The notes below the pieces were generated by a model that saw only the letters and a program-made list of their open reading frames with translations, made no database searches and was not told the origin of the DNA. Shown piece after piece: positions 1 to 9,386 of a stretch of DNA of 41,448 bases. The DNA is from an uncultured Bacteroidia bacterium (GTDB lineage: Bacteria; Bacteroidota; Bacteroidia; Bacteroidales; Prolixibacteraceae): assembly GCA_903850335.1 (NCBI GenBank), contig CAINLJ010000265.1:1-41448 (forward strand), written 5' to 3'. The translations under genes were made by a program, and so were the position numbers. Within the stretch, counting starts at the first letter, position 1; each line of letters opens with the position of its first letter.

Positions 1-863
1 GTTTCCCCGAAAGTAATGGTCGCAGCCTCGTCCGGCTTCAGAGTCTCACGCTTAAGCGATCGGAAGGTTTTACCATCATCAGAGCACTGCACATCAATGT
101 CTTTTGGTCCACTTTCAGGAGAGGGCTTTAGGTAAAGGCCGGCCACCGACACAGGCTCAGCCAGATCGAATTGAAGAAACTCAGGCTTCTCCGGGGTAGG
201 TCCCATGCCGGGTTTGTTACCGTTGGAAATCCAGCGCGACTCGTCATTGCCATCCTCCGCCAGGGCAGGACTAAAATCCTGTAACTGGGAACTTGCGCTC
301 AGCTTACCGGACAAGCCATTGTCCTCAACGGGACAGGCCAGAACGGCAATGTCACGATAGAACGCCTGCTCCGCCTTTGGCTTCGGCAATGACACGGTAA
401 TACGCTCCGGCCCTTTTACTACCGTCTGCGAGCTGACGAGTTTTTTAGCCGCATTTTCGTGAGTTACCCAAGGCCCACCGGCATTCCAGCCGCTGCAGAG
501 GTTTACAGTCAGCACGATCCCGCACCGGTCCGCCTCGCGTAAGGCATACCTGTAAAGCTCCCGCCACGCGTCACTCATGAATTTCGGTCCCCGTGGCGCT
601 TCCGGACCCGCTTCCCCGGCATCAAACAACAACGCCCCGCCGATGCCTTGCTTCCGCATTTCCTCAAAGTCACGGGTAATACCCTCATTGCTCGCTGCGC
701 CATTCAGCCACCACCAGTAGCACCAGGCCCGCGACCCGACAGGCGGCGTCTTAAAATCCTTCGCCAGCTTATCCGCGGCCAGCACCGATCCGCTCAATAA
801 CAGCAGCAAATTCAGCAGCAGGGCGGTCAGATAAATAGACATTGGGGTAAAGAAAGTCTTCAT
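1..863 (-). CDS. GH106-family alpha-L-rhamnosidase-like protein, N-terminal part (cut by window edge)
   Basis: The frame is open from an ATG at 863 to the left edge, about 287 codons, so the C-terminal catalytic part lies outside. It begins with a leucine-rich signal peptide ending in Leu-Ala-Ala. Next comes the family's opening signature: a Tyr-Trp-Trp-Trp-Leu-Asn-Gly stretch, then GITRDFEEMRKQGIGGALLF, and later NLCSGWNAGGPWV. These closely parallel YWWWFNG, DLEEFKAKGLGGVMMIW and NLCGGWDMGGPWI in the complete neighbour upstream. From about residue 190, a segment with ALAEDGNDESRWIS and LQFDLAEPVSVAGLYLK resembles an F5/8 type C (discoidin, CBM32-like) fold inserted after the first barrel strands. 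It is the last PUL gene in the direction of transcription, 147 bp after the other GH106. It is GC-rich like that gene (35 of 60 bases at 541-600). Family is fairly sure, substrate is not. Confidence 0.85.
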   Translation of the reverse strand, partial: MKTFFTPMSIYLTALLLNLLLLLSGSVLAADKLAKDFKTPPVGSRAWCYWWWLNGAASNEGITRDFEEMRKQGIGGALLFDAGEAGPEAPRGPKFMSDAWRELYRYALREADRCGIVLTVNLCSGWNAGGPWVTHENAAKKLVSSQTVVKGPERITVSLPKPKAEQAFYRDIAVLACPVEDNGLSGKLSASSQLQDFSPALAEDGNDESRWISNGNKPGMGPTPEKPEFLQFDLAEPVSVAGLYLKPSPESGPKDIDVQCSDDGKTFRSLKRETLKPDEAATITFGE

Positions 864-1010
864 AAGGGAATCTCCGGAAACTAATTTTCGGAGTTGGATT
901 GATGGTGAGACATCACTTTTTGGTGTGGTGGTTTTCATGGTGTCTATTTTTATTGGTTATTTTTTTACTTTAATCGTTCGTGTTTGATTGGCGTTTGATC
1001 CCGATCGAGA

Positions 1011-4000
1011 TCATTCTTCTTCGAGCAAGTGGACTGGCCCGATCAGTCCAGAAGGTTTTAACGGGCTGTCTTTCTTGAAAGTTTGGATGTTCGTTCGAGT
1101 CCGTTGCTCTTCCGCCGGCAATCCGGCATCACCAATGAGCCGATTGGGCCAAAGATTGACCACTTCTATTTCCAATTGATTCTTTCCCGACTTGAGCGCA
1201 CCCGTGATTTCCGCCCGCCATGGAGCACACCAGACCGTGCCGCAGTCCTGGCCGTTGAGTCTGACACGTGCTGCTTCCTTGACCGTTCCCAAATACAGGT
1301 ACTTGCGCGAATGCGGCGAAAATTGCAACGGCTCAAAAGTTTTCCGGTATGTCGCCGTACCACTAAAATGGCGAATGGCCGGCTCTGGTCGCTTCGACCA
1401 ATCTTCCAAATGGTCGAACATCTCCACACCCAGTGCCGTGTTTCCATCGAGGCCTTTGGTGGGATAGAACCACTGCTGATCAAAGTTCACCTGCCACGCG
1501 CCGGTAATTTCCATAACGGGCTTGATGGCCGGAAAATTTTTCTTCTCGCTTACCTCTTTGGCAAAGGTATTTTTTCGGAAGACCACAAACATTGAGCCAT
1601 ACGGTTCAAACTCCAGGGGCACCGATGTGCGTCCATTTTCCACCGTGTATTGTGGCAAGTCACAGCGTTCACCGGTAACAGGATACCACAGCTCCGGCTG
1701 TTTGCCGGTGACGCGGAACGAACCATCCACGGACTCGGGCCGCTCATTGCGATTCGCCAGAAAATAAATTTCAGTATTGCTGTCGCGCCGGTGAATGAAA
1801 TCAATAAAGCTGTTTGTGCCAGAATATTCGAAATCGGGAACGATGCCTTCGCTTTGCAGGACATCGCGCAACGATTTTCCCCAAATCACCCGGCCCTTGC
1901 GGAAAGTTTTTTGTGTGACCGTCACTCCGTCGCAATTTCCCCAGACTTCATCCGCGATCTTTTTAATTTCCGCATCGCACTTGGGATAATTTTTCAAGCC
2001 CGGATCGGATTGCGGTTTCGGGCCGACCAACGTTGCCCCGGCAGCCACGAGATTACGGAGCTTGCGTGCCACCTCCACTGGCATCCGTTTGGAGTCCGGC
2101 AAAACAAGGAGGCGGTAGCTCATGCCGTCAGGCAGCACGATCTTTCCATCCTTCACGGACAAACGGGTGAGCAGGACTTCGGCATTGCAGACATCGTAGT
2201 CGTAGCCTTTGCCAAGCGACGGATCAGTGTGTTTTGGCTCGACCAGGTTTGGCGCCCAGTCGCCATTATAGTAGAGCACATCGGCGACAAACTTTCCGCT
2301 CTGCAATATCGCCTGGCAGCGATTCACATAAGTCAGCCATGGCTGCGCAGCCAACGGCCACCACGTCACGTTGGGATTGAAGTGCGTGCCGGCGAAATAT
2401 TCGTATCCCGGCAGACCGTCTTCCGGTTGAGTCCCGGTGAGTGTGTGGAACATGAAGCGGTTGATGCCCTCGCAGAAAGCGCGGTCGCCAATAGGTTTCA
2501 GCGTTGCGGGGGATTCGTCCCAATGCGGCCCGATGGAGGTGAACGCTTCGGCCGAAGCGGTGTGCCGACCGTATATGTGTGCCGACGAAGCAGTCTGCTT
2601 TGCAACCTGATTTTGATCGTTGACCACACATGTACCGTCGAGCCAGAATTCGCCTTGCGGCCGGTCGCAACGCCCGAGATTTTTCAATACGTCCATGCAC
2701 ATTGTACCAGACCAGCTTGGCCCGCCCGCTTCGCAATTAATCTCCATGCCTTCTTTGTGCGCGAGTTCGGCAAAATGGCCATAATTATTGTCCGCCATGC
2801 AGTCGGCGATGGTCTTGCGGTAGTCGTGCAGGAAACGGTCAGAAATTTCGGCACTGCCGACCAGGCGTCCGCGTAAGACCGGCAGATAAGGCACTGGATC
2901 ATAGCCACGATATTTTTTAAATTCTTCAATGATGCCGGATGTCCAGTTGGGATAGCCGTCCTCAAAACTGTCGGTGGCAAAGTAACGGAGCGTATTCCCA
3001 ATATGGGGTCCGGCTTCCTTGAGACAAATCTTTCCAAGATTATTCCAGTGTTGATCCACTGCCTCCCTGCTGAACCAATCCACCTCCAATCCATCACTGG
3101 CAGGCATAGCCAGATTGACCCTCGCACCCGTAATCCGATGTCCGGTTCGAATGATTGTCCATGTGCCGTCCGGGACATCCCAATCCAGATGGCCATCGGT
3201 TTGGAGTTTTGAGGTCAGATCAATCACCCCCACCGGGTCAATCGGGGCATCGCCCGGCAGGTTTGTCCACTGCGTCAAAGTCTGTTTCATCGCCTGTCGC
3301 GCCGGGATAAAACAATCCGCATCGAGCCGGTTGCTTTTTGCCTGCAGCTCTTTCTTGCGCTGTCCATCCAGCCGGCTGCCGGTCGCCGGTTCGCGGAAGG
3401 CGACGACGGCGGCATCCCGATAATCCACCTTATCTATCGGTAGATTGATATATTTACTCCAATTGCCTTTAGGGGGCGAATCATATCCATCCTTTGGCTC
3501 AGGCAGCGGCAGCGCGCCGGAAAATTTTTGCGGGCCAGTGAGTGTCAACTCCGACTGTATAAACCATCGGCCTGCATTATTCGGTGTAATCCACGGACCG
3601 CCCATGTCCCAGCCGCCGCACAAATTGACGCCCACTTCCAAGCCCAGACGATGCGCTTCATCCAGCGCGAAGCGAAAGAGTTCGCGCCACTCGGGCGAAA
3701 GAAACGTAGCCTTTCCTTGCGGCACGGGAGTGCTGCGAGCCCCACCGGAAGATGACCAGATCATCATCACGCCGCCCAGCCCCTTGGCTTTAAATTCTTC
3801 GAGGTCGCGTATTATGCCGGCTTTGTCCATCCGACCGTTAAACCACCACCAGTAACCTGTTGCCTTGGCCGAATCCGGAGGGAGCTCAAAGGCTGCCGAT
3901 AAGTCAATTGTGCCAGTGGTGACGCCCGGCCGCCTCAACGTACTGATATCGTTGGCAGATCCGAATCCTTTGGAAATAACTTCGACCCGCCAATTATTGA

Positions 4001-4100
4001 TTGCCGGCCTGATGCTCCTAGTGATGGTCGCAGCCGTGGCACTCCAGTAAACCAGGCTGAACAGAACCATGGTTGCCATTTTATGATTAAGGGTTTTCAT
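1011..4100 (-). CDS. GH106-family alpha-L-rhamnosidase, secreted
   Basis: About 1,029 residues, the usual size for GH106 (PF17132). The signatures are YWWWFNG near residue 80, DLEEFKAKGLGGVMMIW, NLCGGWDMGGPWI and ATDSFEDGYPNWT. A C-terminal beta-sandwich carries YLYLGTVKEAARVRLNGQDCG and the NPLEIEV-like strand NQLEIEVVNLWPNRLIGDAG. The family removes alpha-L-rhamnose from the non-reducing ends of pectic and other plant glycans. I chose the ATG at 4100 because a clean signal peptide (MKTLNHKMATMVLFSLVYWS) begins there and an AGAAG lies 6-10 bases upstream. An ATG at 4148 in the same frame overlaps the previous stop as ATGA and would add 16 residues that hide the signal. The gene is GC-rich (37 of 60 bases at 2341-2400 and at 3601-3660) beside AT-rich neighbours, which suggests transfer. 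I could not assign catalytic glutamates by eye. Confidence 0.9.
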   Translation of the reverse strand: MKTLNHKMATMVLFSLVYWSATAATITRSIRPAINNWRVEVISKGFGSANDISTLRRPGVTTGTIDLSAAFELPPDSAKATGYWWWFNGRMDKAGIIRDLEEFKAKGLGGVMMIWSSSGGARSTPVPQGKATFLSPEWRELFRFALDEAHRLGLEVGVNLCGGWDMGGPWITPNNAGRWFIQSELTLTGPQKFSGALPLPEPKDGYDSPPKGNWSKYINLPIDKVDYRDAAVVAFREPATGSRLDGQRKKELQAKSNRLDADCFIPARQAMKQTLTQWTNLPGDAPIDPVGVIDLTSKLQTDGHLDWDVPDGTWTIIRTGHRITGARVNLAMPASDGLEVDWFSREAVDQHWNNLGKICLKEAGPHIGNTLRYFATDSFEDGYPNWTSGIIEEFKKYRGYDPVPYLPVLRGRLVGSAEISDRFLHDYRKTIADCMADNNYGHFAELAHKEGMEINCEAGGPSWSGTMCMDVLKNLGRCDRPQGEFWLDGTCVVNDQNQVAKQTASSAHIYGRHTASAEAFTSIGPHWDESPATLKPIGDRAFCEGINRFMFHTLTGTQPEDGLPGYEYFAGTHFNPNVTWWPLAAQPWLTYVNRCQAILQSGKFVADVLYYNGDWAPNLVEPKHTDPSLGKGYDYDVCNAEVLLTRLSVKDGKIVLPDGMSYRLLVLPDSKRMPVEVARKLRNLVAAGATLVGPKPQSDPGLKNYPKCDAEIKKIADEVWGNCDGVTVTQKTFRKGRVIWGKSLRDVLQSEGIVPDFEYSGTNSFIDFIHRRDSNTEIYFLANRNERPESVDGSFRVTGKQPELWYPVTGERCDLPQYTVENGRTSVPLEFEPYGSMFVVFRKNTFAKEVSEKKNFPAIKPVMEITGAWQVNFDQQWFYPTKGLDGNTALGVEMFDHLEDWSKRPEPAIRHFSGTATYRKTFEPLQFSPHSRKYLYLGTVKEAARVRLNGQDCGTVWCAPWRAEITGALKSGKNQLEIEVVNLWPNRLIGDAGLPAEEQRTRTNIQTFKKDSPLKPSGLIGPVHLLEEE

Positions 4101-4144
4101 GATGACTTCTTTTGTTGGTGCATTTAAGTATTTATTTATCATTT

Positions 4145-6280
4145 TCATTCAATATTTAAATCCCTGTAACTTTTTACAGATTCACCTTTATAATTAATTT
4201 CAGCTTCCATTTGGTAATTTCCTTTGATCAAAGGCATTTTCATTTTAAATCTGATCACTTTGACCTCGTATTTTTTAAGTACTATCTGCGCGTTTTGAAC
4301 CGGGAGACTCTTCCCTTCCCTGAACACTGACAATTTTACTGATCCTTTCCATTCTTCTTCCAGGTCGTTAAACACATGGACAGGGACTGAAATTTCGCTG
4401 GAGGGGACATACGATTTTTCCCATAGTTCGATCATCAATCCAACCGGGTTGAATGCAGGTTTTACGTACTTCACAAAATGAGGTTCATAGATAAGCAACT
4501 TTATATCTGTGAAATTGTCACTGGTTTGGCCGCGTGGCTTTCCGGAACGTGAATACCCCAGACCGCAAAAGTGCATGATTCCGGCGCATTTGCGGTAAGC
4601 CCTCCAGTACTCGGTCAGGATAGCGGTATTTTTGGCACACGCCTCAAATTTTTGATCCGGTGTGATTGCTTCCGGGAAAACGATTCGATAGACACGATCG
4701 GTCAGGGTAGTGGTAGTTCCATTCCGGTTGAGCCAAAGCCATGAATATTCATTGATGATAACCGGATTTTTATATCGCCCGCCGTTTGGCCTGGGATTAA
4801 ATTCATTTGGGCTAAAATGTGGAATTCGAACCGTTGAAAACAGGTCTTTTAAATAACCCTCGTTTGATGGATTTTTCCCATCAAAATATTGTGAAAATAA
4901 ATAGGGGTGTGCTTCAATGGCATCACTTTCACCTACAGGAGGAGCCCACCCATTATCCCAGGGACGGTTTGATAAATCATGTGTACGAACCACTTTGATT
5001 GCTTTACCCGTAGTATCATTCACCGATTCGTTTTGCCCATCCCACACAGCAACACACGGATGATTCCATCGCTCACGCATCCAACCCAGGTATTCAGCCG
5101 AAAGCTGTTTTGATGAAATTTTTTTCTGAAATTTTTCAAAACCTCCTTTCCCACCACCTGTCCAGACAGGAAATTCGTCCTGAATCAGCAAACCCAGGCT
5201 ATCCGCGGTTTCATACCACTTTTCAGGCGGAAATCCAATACAATAGCGAATGCTGTTCCAGTTCATCTCTTTGAACCGACTATGTAACTTGTTGACCCAT
5301 TTTGAGTTCCATGGCAGATTTTCCCTTTCCGGATCTTCAAAAAACCGAAAGATACAGACATTTGTTCCCCGCAGGAAATAGGGTTTGTTGTTTAGTAAAA
5401 AGACTGCACTATCCCGGCTTACGGCAAAAGTGTGCATCCCAAAACGTGTTTTGGAGTTATCTCCTGAAGTGTTTAGTTCGAGATCATAAAGGAAAGGATT
5501 TTCGGGTGTCCATAATTTGCAATCTGCCATTTTTACCGTAAAATCTACATTTTGGAGCGTTGTACCGGATTTAATATCCTGTTTTACAGATCCATGAGCT
5601 ATCTCCTTTTTTGAAACGGCTTCGCGCAGAACATATGAAACCTCCATCCAGGTAGTGCCCGGATTGGATTTAATTTCGGCTACTATGCGGAGGTTCTCAT
5701 TTACAATATCGGGAACCGTCTGAATGTTCGAAATAAACGGATAACCTGAAAGGATGAGTTTCACATCGTCATAGATACCGGGAGTGTATTTTATTTTCTC
5801 GAAATCATGGCCATTAACTACCGTGTCGGGAAGGTTATTCCGGCAACCCACTGCGATAATAATCTCATTTTCAGTACTTCCTGTATTTAGAAAAGGCTTC
5901 AACTCAAAAAGTGAAGGGGTGAAGTTATACACATTCTCACCAACGAGTTTTTTGTTGACAAAAACCCAGGTATGATAGGCTGATTTATTGATCTTTAATT
6001 GGACGATGGGAAAAGTCAAATCCTCCATCGAAAAAGATCGTTTGTACCAGTAAACCGAATTGTTATATGCTGAATCCTGACTGTCAATTTTTGGTCCGGA
6101 CATGTCCACCAACCCCGGAACTTCAATTTTGGATTTAAATTCCGTGGGAATGAAAGTCATCGAATCGGTTTTAGCAATTTCCCAGCTACCGTTCAGATTG
6201 ATGATCTGCCTGCGAATTATTTTTGCGCTGCAACTGCCTGCTAGGAGAGCAAATGAGAAAAATAAAATAGCGTTTTTCAT
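4145..6280 (-). CDS. Glycoside hydrolase family 2 protein, putative lipoprotein
   Basis: 711 residues. The N-terminus MKNAILFFSFALLAGSCSAK has a lipobox (Ala-Gly-Ser-Cys17), so the product is probably anchored to the outer membrane or periplasmic face. The order follows GH2: a jelly-roll sugar-binding domain (NLNGSWEIAKTD, YWYKRSFSME, VFVNKKLVGE), an immunoglobulin-like sandwich (LWTPENPFLYDLEL), then a TIM barrel beginning at LNNKPYFLRGTNV. The candidate acid/base is the Glu of VWDGQNES (about residue 415). The candidate nucleophile is the Glu of VIINEYSW (about residue 510). The family contains beta-galactosidases, beta-glucuronidases, alpha-L-arabinopyranosidases and others, so the substrate stays open. 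The stop overlaps the alternative start of the downstream GH106 by 4 bp, and the gene is 114 bp after GH78 in the same run. Local composition is ordinary for the window, unlike the GH106 pair. Confidence 0.88.
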   Translation of the reverse strand: MKNAILFFSFALLAGSCSAKIIRRQIINLNGSWEIAKTDSMTFIPTEFKSKIEVPGLVDMSGPKIDSQDSAYNNSVYWYKRSFSMEDLTFPIVQLKINKSAYHTWVFVNKKLVGENVYNFTPSLFELKPFLNTGSTENEIIIAVGCRNNLPDTVVNGHDFEKIKYTPGIYDDVKLILSGYPFISNIQTVPDIVNENLRIVAEIKSNPGTTWMEVSYVLREAVSKKEIAHGSVKQDIKSGTTLQNVDFTVKMADCKLWTPENPFLYDLELNTSGDNSKTRFGMHTFAVSRDSAVFLLNNKPYFLRGTNVCIFRFFEDPERENLPWNSKWVNKLHSRFKEMNWNSIRYCIGFPPEKWYETADSLGLLIQDEFPVWTGGGKGGFEKFQKKISSKQLSAEYLGWMRERWNHPCVAVWDGQNESVNDTTGKAIKVVRTHDLSNRPWDNGWAPPVGESDAIEAHPYLFSQYFDGKNPSNEGYLKDLFSTVRIPHFSPNEFNPRPNGGRYKNPVIINEYSWLWLNRNGTTTTLTDRVYRIVFPEAITPDQKFEACAKNTAILTEYWRAYRKCAGIMHFCGLGYSRSGKPRGQTSDNFTDIKLLIYEPHFVKYVKPAFNPVGLMIELWEKSYVPSSEISVPVHVFNDLEEEWKGSVKLSVFREGKSLPVQNAQIVLKKYEVKVIRFKMKMPLIKGNYQMEAEINYKGESVKSYRDLNIE

Positions 6281-6394
6281 AATGAATGATGCTTAATGCC
6301 GGATACTAAATAATTTTCATTTTTTTAAATTTTCTGTCATTTCCATCAGGATAACAGGCCCTAACAGACTTGCCCTTTGAATCTTAAAGGTTCA

Positions 6395-9373
6395 TCACCT
6401 ATTTGTGAACGATCTTTTGTTTCGTAGTTGAATCTTATGATCAGTCTTAGGCAGAACTTTAGGCATTTTGACTCCTTTTCTATTTTGTTGAATTGTTTTT
6501 CCAGATACAAAAAATGAATAGGATCCCGATCCTACATCGAATACCGCTTCATCCTCATTAGATACCATGAACCTGATCCCTTTGGCTTCTGACAGCGGTT
6601 TTCCGCTCTCTGTAATTACATCGCCGGGTTTCAGCGGGAGATGGATTGTGGCTGAGGTATTTGCCGGTATCTTGACCTCAAGGTCCAATCCTCCGTGCTT
6701 TTTTACCCATGAAGAGGTTATGGATCCATGTAGGGTATGAACAGTGGCATTCACCCACTCAAGGTCTTTATCCGGGATATATGGTTTGACAATGAATTTC
6801 CTGAATCCCGGGAAGTTTTCATCCGGTCTGATACCTGCCAGCACATTGTAAAACCAGGGATCGATTGCAGCACCCAGAACGATGTGATTTTGAGAACCGC
6901 CGTCTGTCCATTTTTCGGTAATTGTCGAACGCCCGTTCCTGAGTGAATATCCCCAGCTCGGAAAATCTGTTTTCAGGGCCATATTCCAGACAAGGTCTTC
7001 CCGGCCTTTCTCTGTCAGCAGATCCAGAAGGTACTTGGTACCCATATAACCCGTCGTCGGGTGCCCATCATGGATCTTCACAATGTCATTTACCAGTGTA
7101 TTCATCACAGATTTTTCCAGATCTCGGGGTACCATGCCGAAAAAGAGAGGCCATGTTTGGGCTGACTGAGACCGATCATCATAATATCCTTCCTTTCTGT
7201 TCAGGAACCTATTATTGAACGAATTTAACACCTCACTTGCAAGAAATTGGAATTTATCGGTATGTTCTTTTTTACCAAGTACACGTGCCATTTTTTCCAT
7301 CACCTGCAGATCATGGTAATAAAATGCTGTACTTAATGAAAGGGGCAGGCCAGACCTGCTTTTATAACCTTCCGCAAGCGAGAGGTGATCTCCCCATTGC
7401 GATTGCTGAAGGTACCCAATCAGAACAGGTTCTGAAATTGCCAGGCCCAACTCAGGGTTACTACCCTCCTTCATTGGTTGAATGGAAGCACGGCCCTGAC
7501 TTGCCAGATAATTCATGTAGCGTAAAATTGAATTGTAATTATCAGCCAGCACGGCTGTATCTCCATAATAAATGTACTGAGACCATGGCATCATCACAAA
7601 GGAGGAACTCCATACCAGGTCCTCGGTTATGCCTGCACGCGGAACGATATAACCTATTCTTCCAAATTGATCCTGTTGATCCCTGAAATCCTTGAACCAT
7701 TTGGTATAAATCCTTTGAATACTCATATTTAACATGGCTTCCTGTGAAGTCATTAAGGCATCTGCACCCCAGCCCTGACGTTCAGGGCGCTGTGTGTCAT
7801 CAGTAGGTACTCCCATTTGTACATTGCTTCGTTGTGACTGAACTGTGCACAAGTGGATACGGTTAATAAGGTCGTTGCTGCAGGTGAAACTGCCGGCGGG
7901 ATCAAGTGCATTTTGCACAAAACAACCTTCTAACAAGTCCAGTGAGGGTGTACCCGAATATCCGGTTACCTGAATGTATTGAAAACCATGGTACGTGAAG
8001 TGCGGTTCAAATAGTTCCGATCCACCCCCTTTGAGAATATAACGATCTTCCTGAAGGGCTGCTCTTGAACTTGAAGGATCGATCATTCCGTCCTTGTGGA
8101 TCTGCTCAGCAAATTTCAGCTTCACTTCTGAGCCCGCAGGTCCATTCAACTTCAGACGAATCCAACCGGCTATATTCTGACCAAGATCGAATACCAGGGT
8201 ATCCGGCCTCGGTTCTTTTACAGAAACAGGCCTAATTATTTGGGTTACAAGTCCCGGTTCGTGCATTGAAGAAGTCAATTTTCCTCCAGGTGATTTAACC
8301 ACATTGACAAGATTCCATTCATGGTCATCAAAACCAGGTTTATCCCACCCTTCCTGTTCCAGACGGGCATTATAATGTTCACCATCGAACAAACAATTAA
8401 AGGTGATGGGGCCCCAGGAAGATTTCCAGCTGCCATCTGTAACCACCCTGTCCTTGCTGCCATCTTCATATTCTATTTCCAACTGGAGCAGAGCACGCGG
8501 AGAGCCGTACCACTGCATCTGCCAGCCCCAGTACTTTTTCTGGCCGTTGAACCAACCATTGCCAAGCATAATCCCAAGGGCATTAATACCTTTTTTTAGT
8601 TCATTTGTAACATCGTATGTGTCATAAAGGATGCGCTTTCGAAAATCAGTTCGGGAAGGCGTGAGAACATGATGGCCAACTTTGGAGCCATTTAACCGTA
8701 ATTCATATAATCCAAGGCCCGAAATAAACACCCTTGCTCTGCGGACATCTTTTTTTACCTTAAATTCATGCCGGAACATGGGAGATTTCGTCTCCGGAAT
8801 AATCTTTTTCATTTCTTTAGTAACCCTATTTTCCACGAAGGCATCCACATCTGAAACCATTTCATCCGGAGAACCCCGTCCTATCCAATTTGCTGTCCAG
8901 TCTTCCTCATTAAAAAGCCCGGTGCTAAATTTCCCGGATTTACTGTACGGATGTATTTTGCCTGATTCGTCTTTGATTCGCACCTTCCAGAAGTATTCCC
9001 TGTTGCTTTTAAGCGGAAGTCCTTCATAAGTTACCTGGGATGACTGGTCAGATTTTAGCAAACCCGGGTTCCACATGTCCCCTTCATCCGCTTCCAGTAT
9101 TTCTCTGTTTGATGCCACCAGGATCTGGTATGCTGTCTGGCTGCGATCCCGGCCTTCCAGATCAAGGATCCAAGTGAAACTCAGCTTATCAATGTCAAGA
9201 GCAACAGGTGATGCATCATATTCAACCAGAAGTTGTGTTTCGGGTCTTTTCGACAACCATTCCCTGTAATTACTTTTCATCCTTTGTATCTGGTTATCAG
9301 CACCAGATCCGGTCCGGGCGAATATCCAAAGAGGAGATAAGAGGAACAGGATGAATATTGTACTATTTTTCAT
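6395..9373 (-). CDS. GH78 alpha-L-rhamnosidase
   Basis: 992 residues with a signal peptide (MKNSTIFILFLLSPLWIFA). Beta-sandwich domains come first: an Ig-like one with TSSQ/TAYQILVAS-type strands and YFWKVRIKDESGK, then the Bac_rhamnosid_N type with WTANWIGR, FRHEFKVKKDV and GLYELRLNGSKVGHHVLTP. An (alpha/alpha)6 barrel follows. Its active-site strip is GVPTDDTQRPERQGWGADA at about residues 519-537, matching the family's Asp/Arg/Glu-rich motif. A second conserved glutamate lies in STITEKWTDGGSQNH near residue 818. A C-terminal beta domain (AGIRPDENFPGFRKFIVKP) closes the protein. GH78 enzymes invert and release terminal alpha-L-rhamnose. The gene follows GH127 by only 13 bp, so the two are surely co-transcribed. 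The C-terminal 35 residues are basic and look like a short tail beyond the usual end. Confidence 0.93.
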   Translation of the reverse strand: MKNSTIFILFLLSPLWIFARTGSGADNQIQRMKSNYREWLSKRPETQLLVEYDASPVALDIDKLSFTWILDLEGRDRSQTAYQILVASNREILEADEGDMWNPGLLKSDQSSQVTYEGLPLKSNREYFWKVRIKDESGKIHPYSKSGKFSTGLFNEEDWTANWIGRGSPDEMVSDVDAFVENRVTKEMKKIIPETKSPMFRHEFKVKKDVRRARVFISGLGLYELRLNGSKVGHHVLTPSRTDFRKRILYDTYDVTNELKKGINALGIMLGNGWFNGQKKYWGWQMQWYGSPRALLQLEIEYEDGSKDRVVTDGSWKSSWGPITFNCLFDGEHYNARLEQEGWDKPGFDDHEWNLVNVVKSPGGKLTSSMHEPGLVTQIIRPVSVKEPRPDTLVFDLGQNIAGWIRLKLNGPAGSEVKLKFAEQIHKDGMIDPSSSRAALQEDRYILKGGGSELFEPHFTYHGFQYIQVTGYSGTPSLDLLEGCFVQNALDPAGSFTCSNDLINRIHLCTVQSQRSNVQMGVPTDDTQRPERQGWGADALMTSQEAMLNMSIQRIYTKWFKDFRDQQDQFGRIGYIVPRAGITEDLVWSSSFVMMPWSQYIYYGDTAVLADNYNSILRYMNYLASQGRASIQPMKEGSNPELGLAISEPVLIGYLQQSQWGDHLSLAEGYKSRSGLPLSLSTAFYYHDLQVMEKMARVLGKKEHTDKFQFLASEVLNSFNNRFLNRKEGYYDDRSQSAQTWPLFFGMVPRDLEKSVMNTLVNDIVKIHDGHPTTGYMGTKYLLDLLTEKGREDLVWNMALKTDFPSWGYSLRNGRSTITEKWTDGGSQNHIVLGAAIDPWFYNVLAGIRPDENFPGFRKFIVKPYIPDKDLEWVNATVHTLHGSITSSWVKKHGGLDLEVKIPANTSATIHLPLKPGDVITESGKPLSEAKGIRFMVSNEDEAVFDVGSGSYSFFVSGKTIQQNRKGVKMPKVLPKTDHKIQLRNKRSFTNR

Positions 9374-9386
9374 TTCCGGACTTTTA

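Noticed and set aside
1650-2876. A 408-codon open frame on the plus strand
   Set aside because: It lies wholly antisense to the GH106 gene, has no family signature, and arises because GC-rich sequence has few stop codons.
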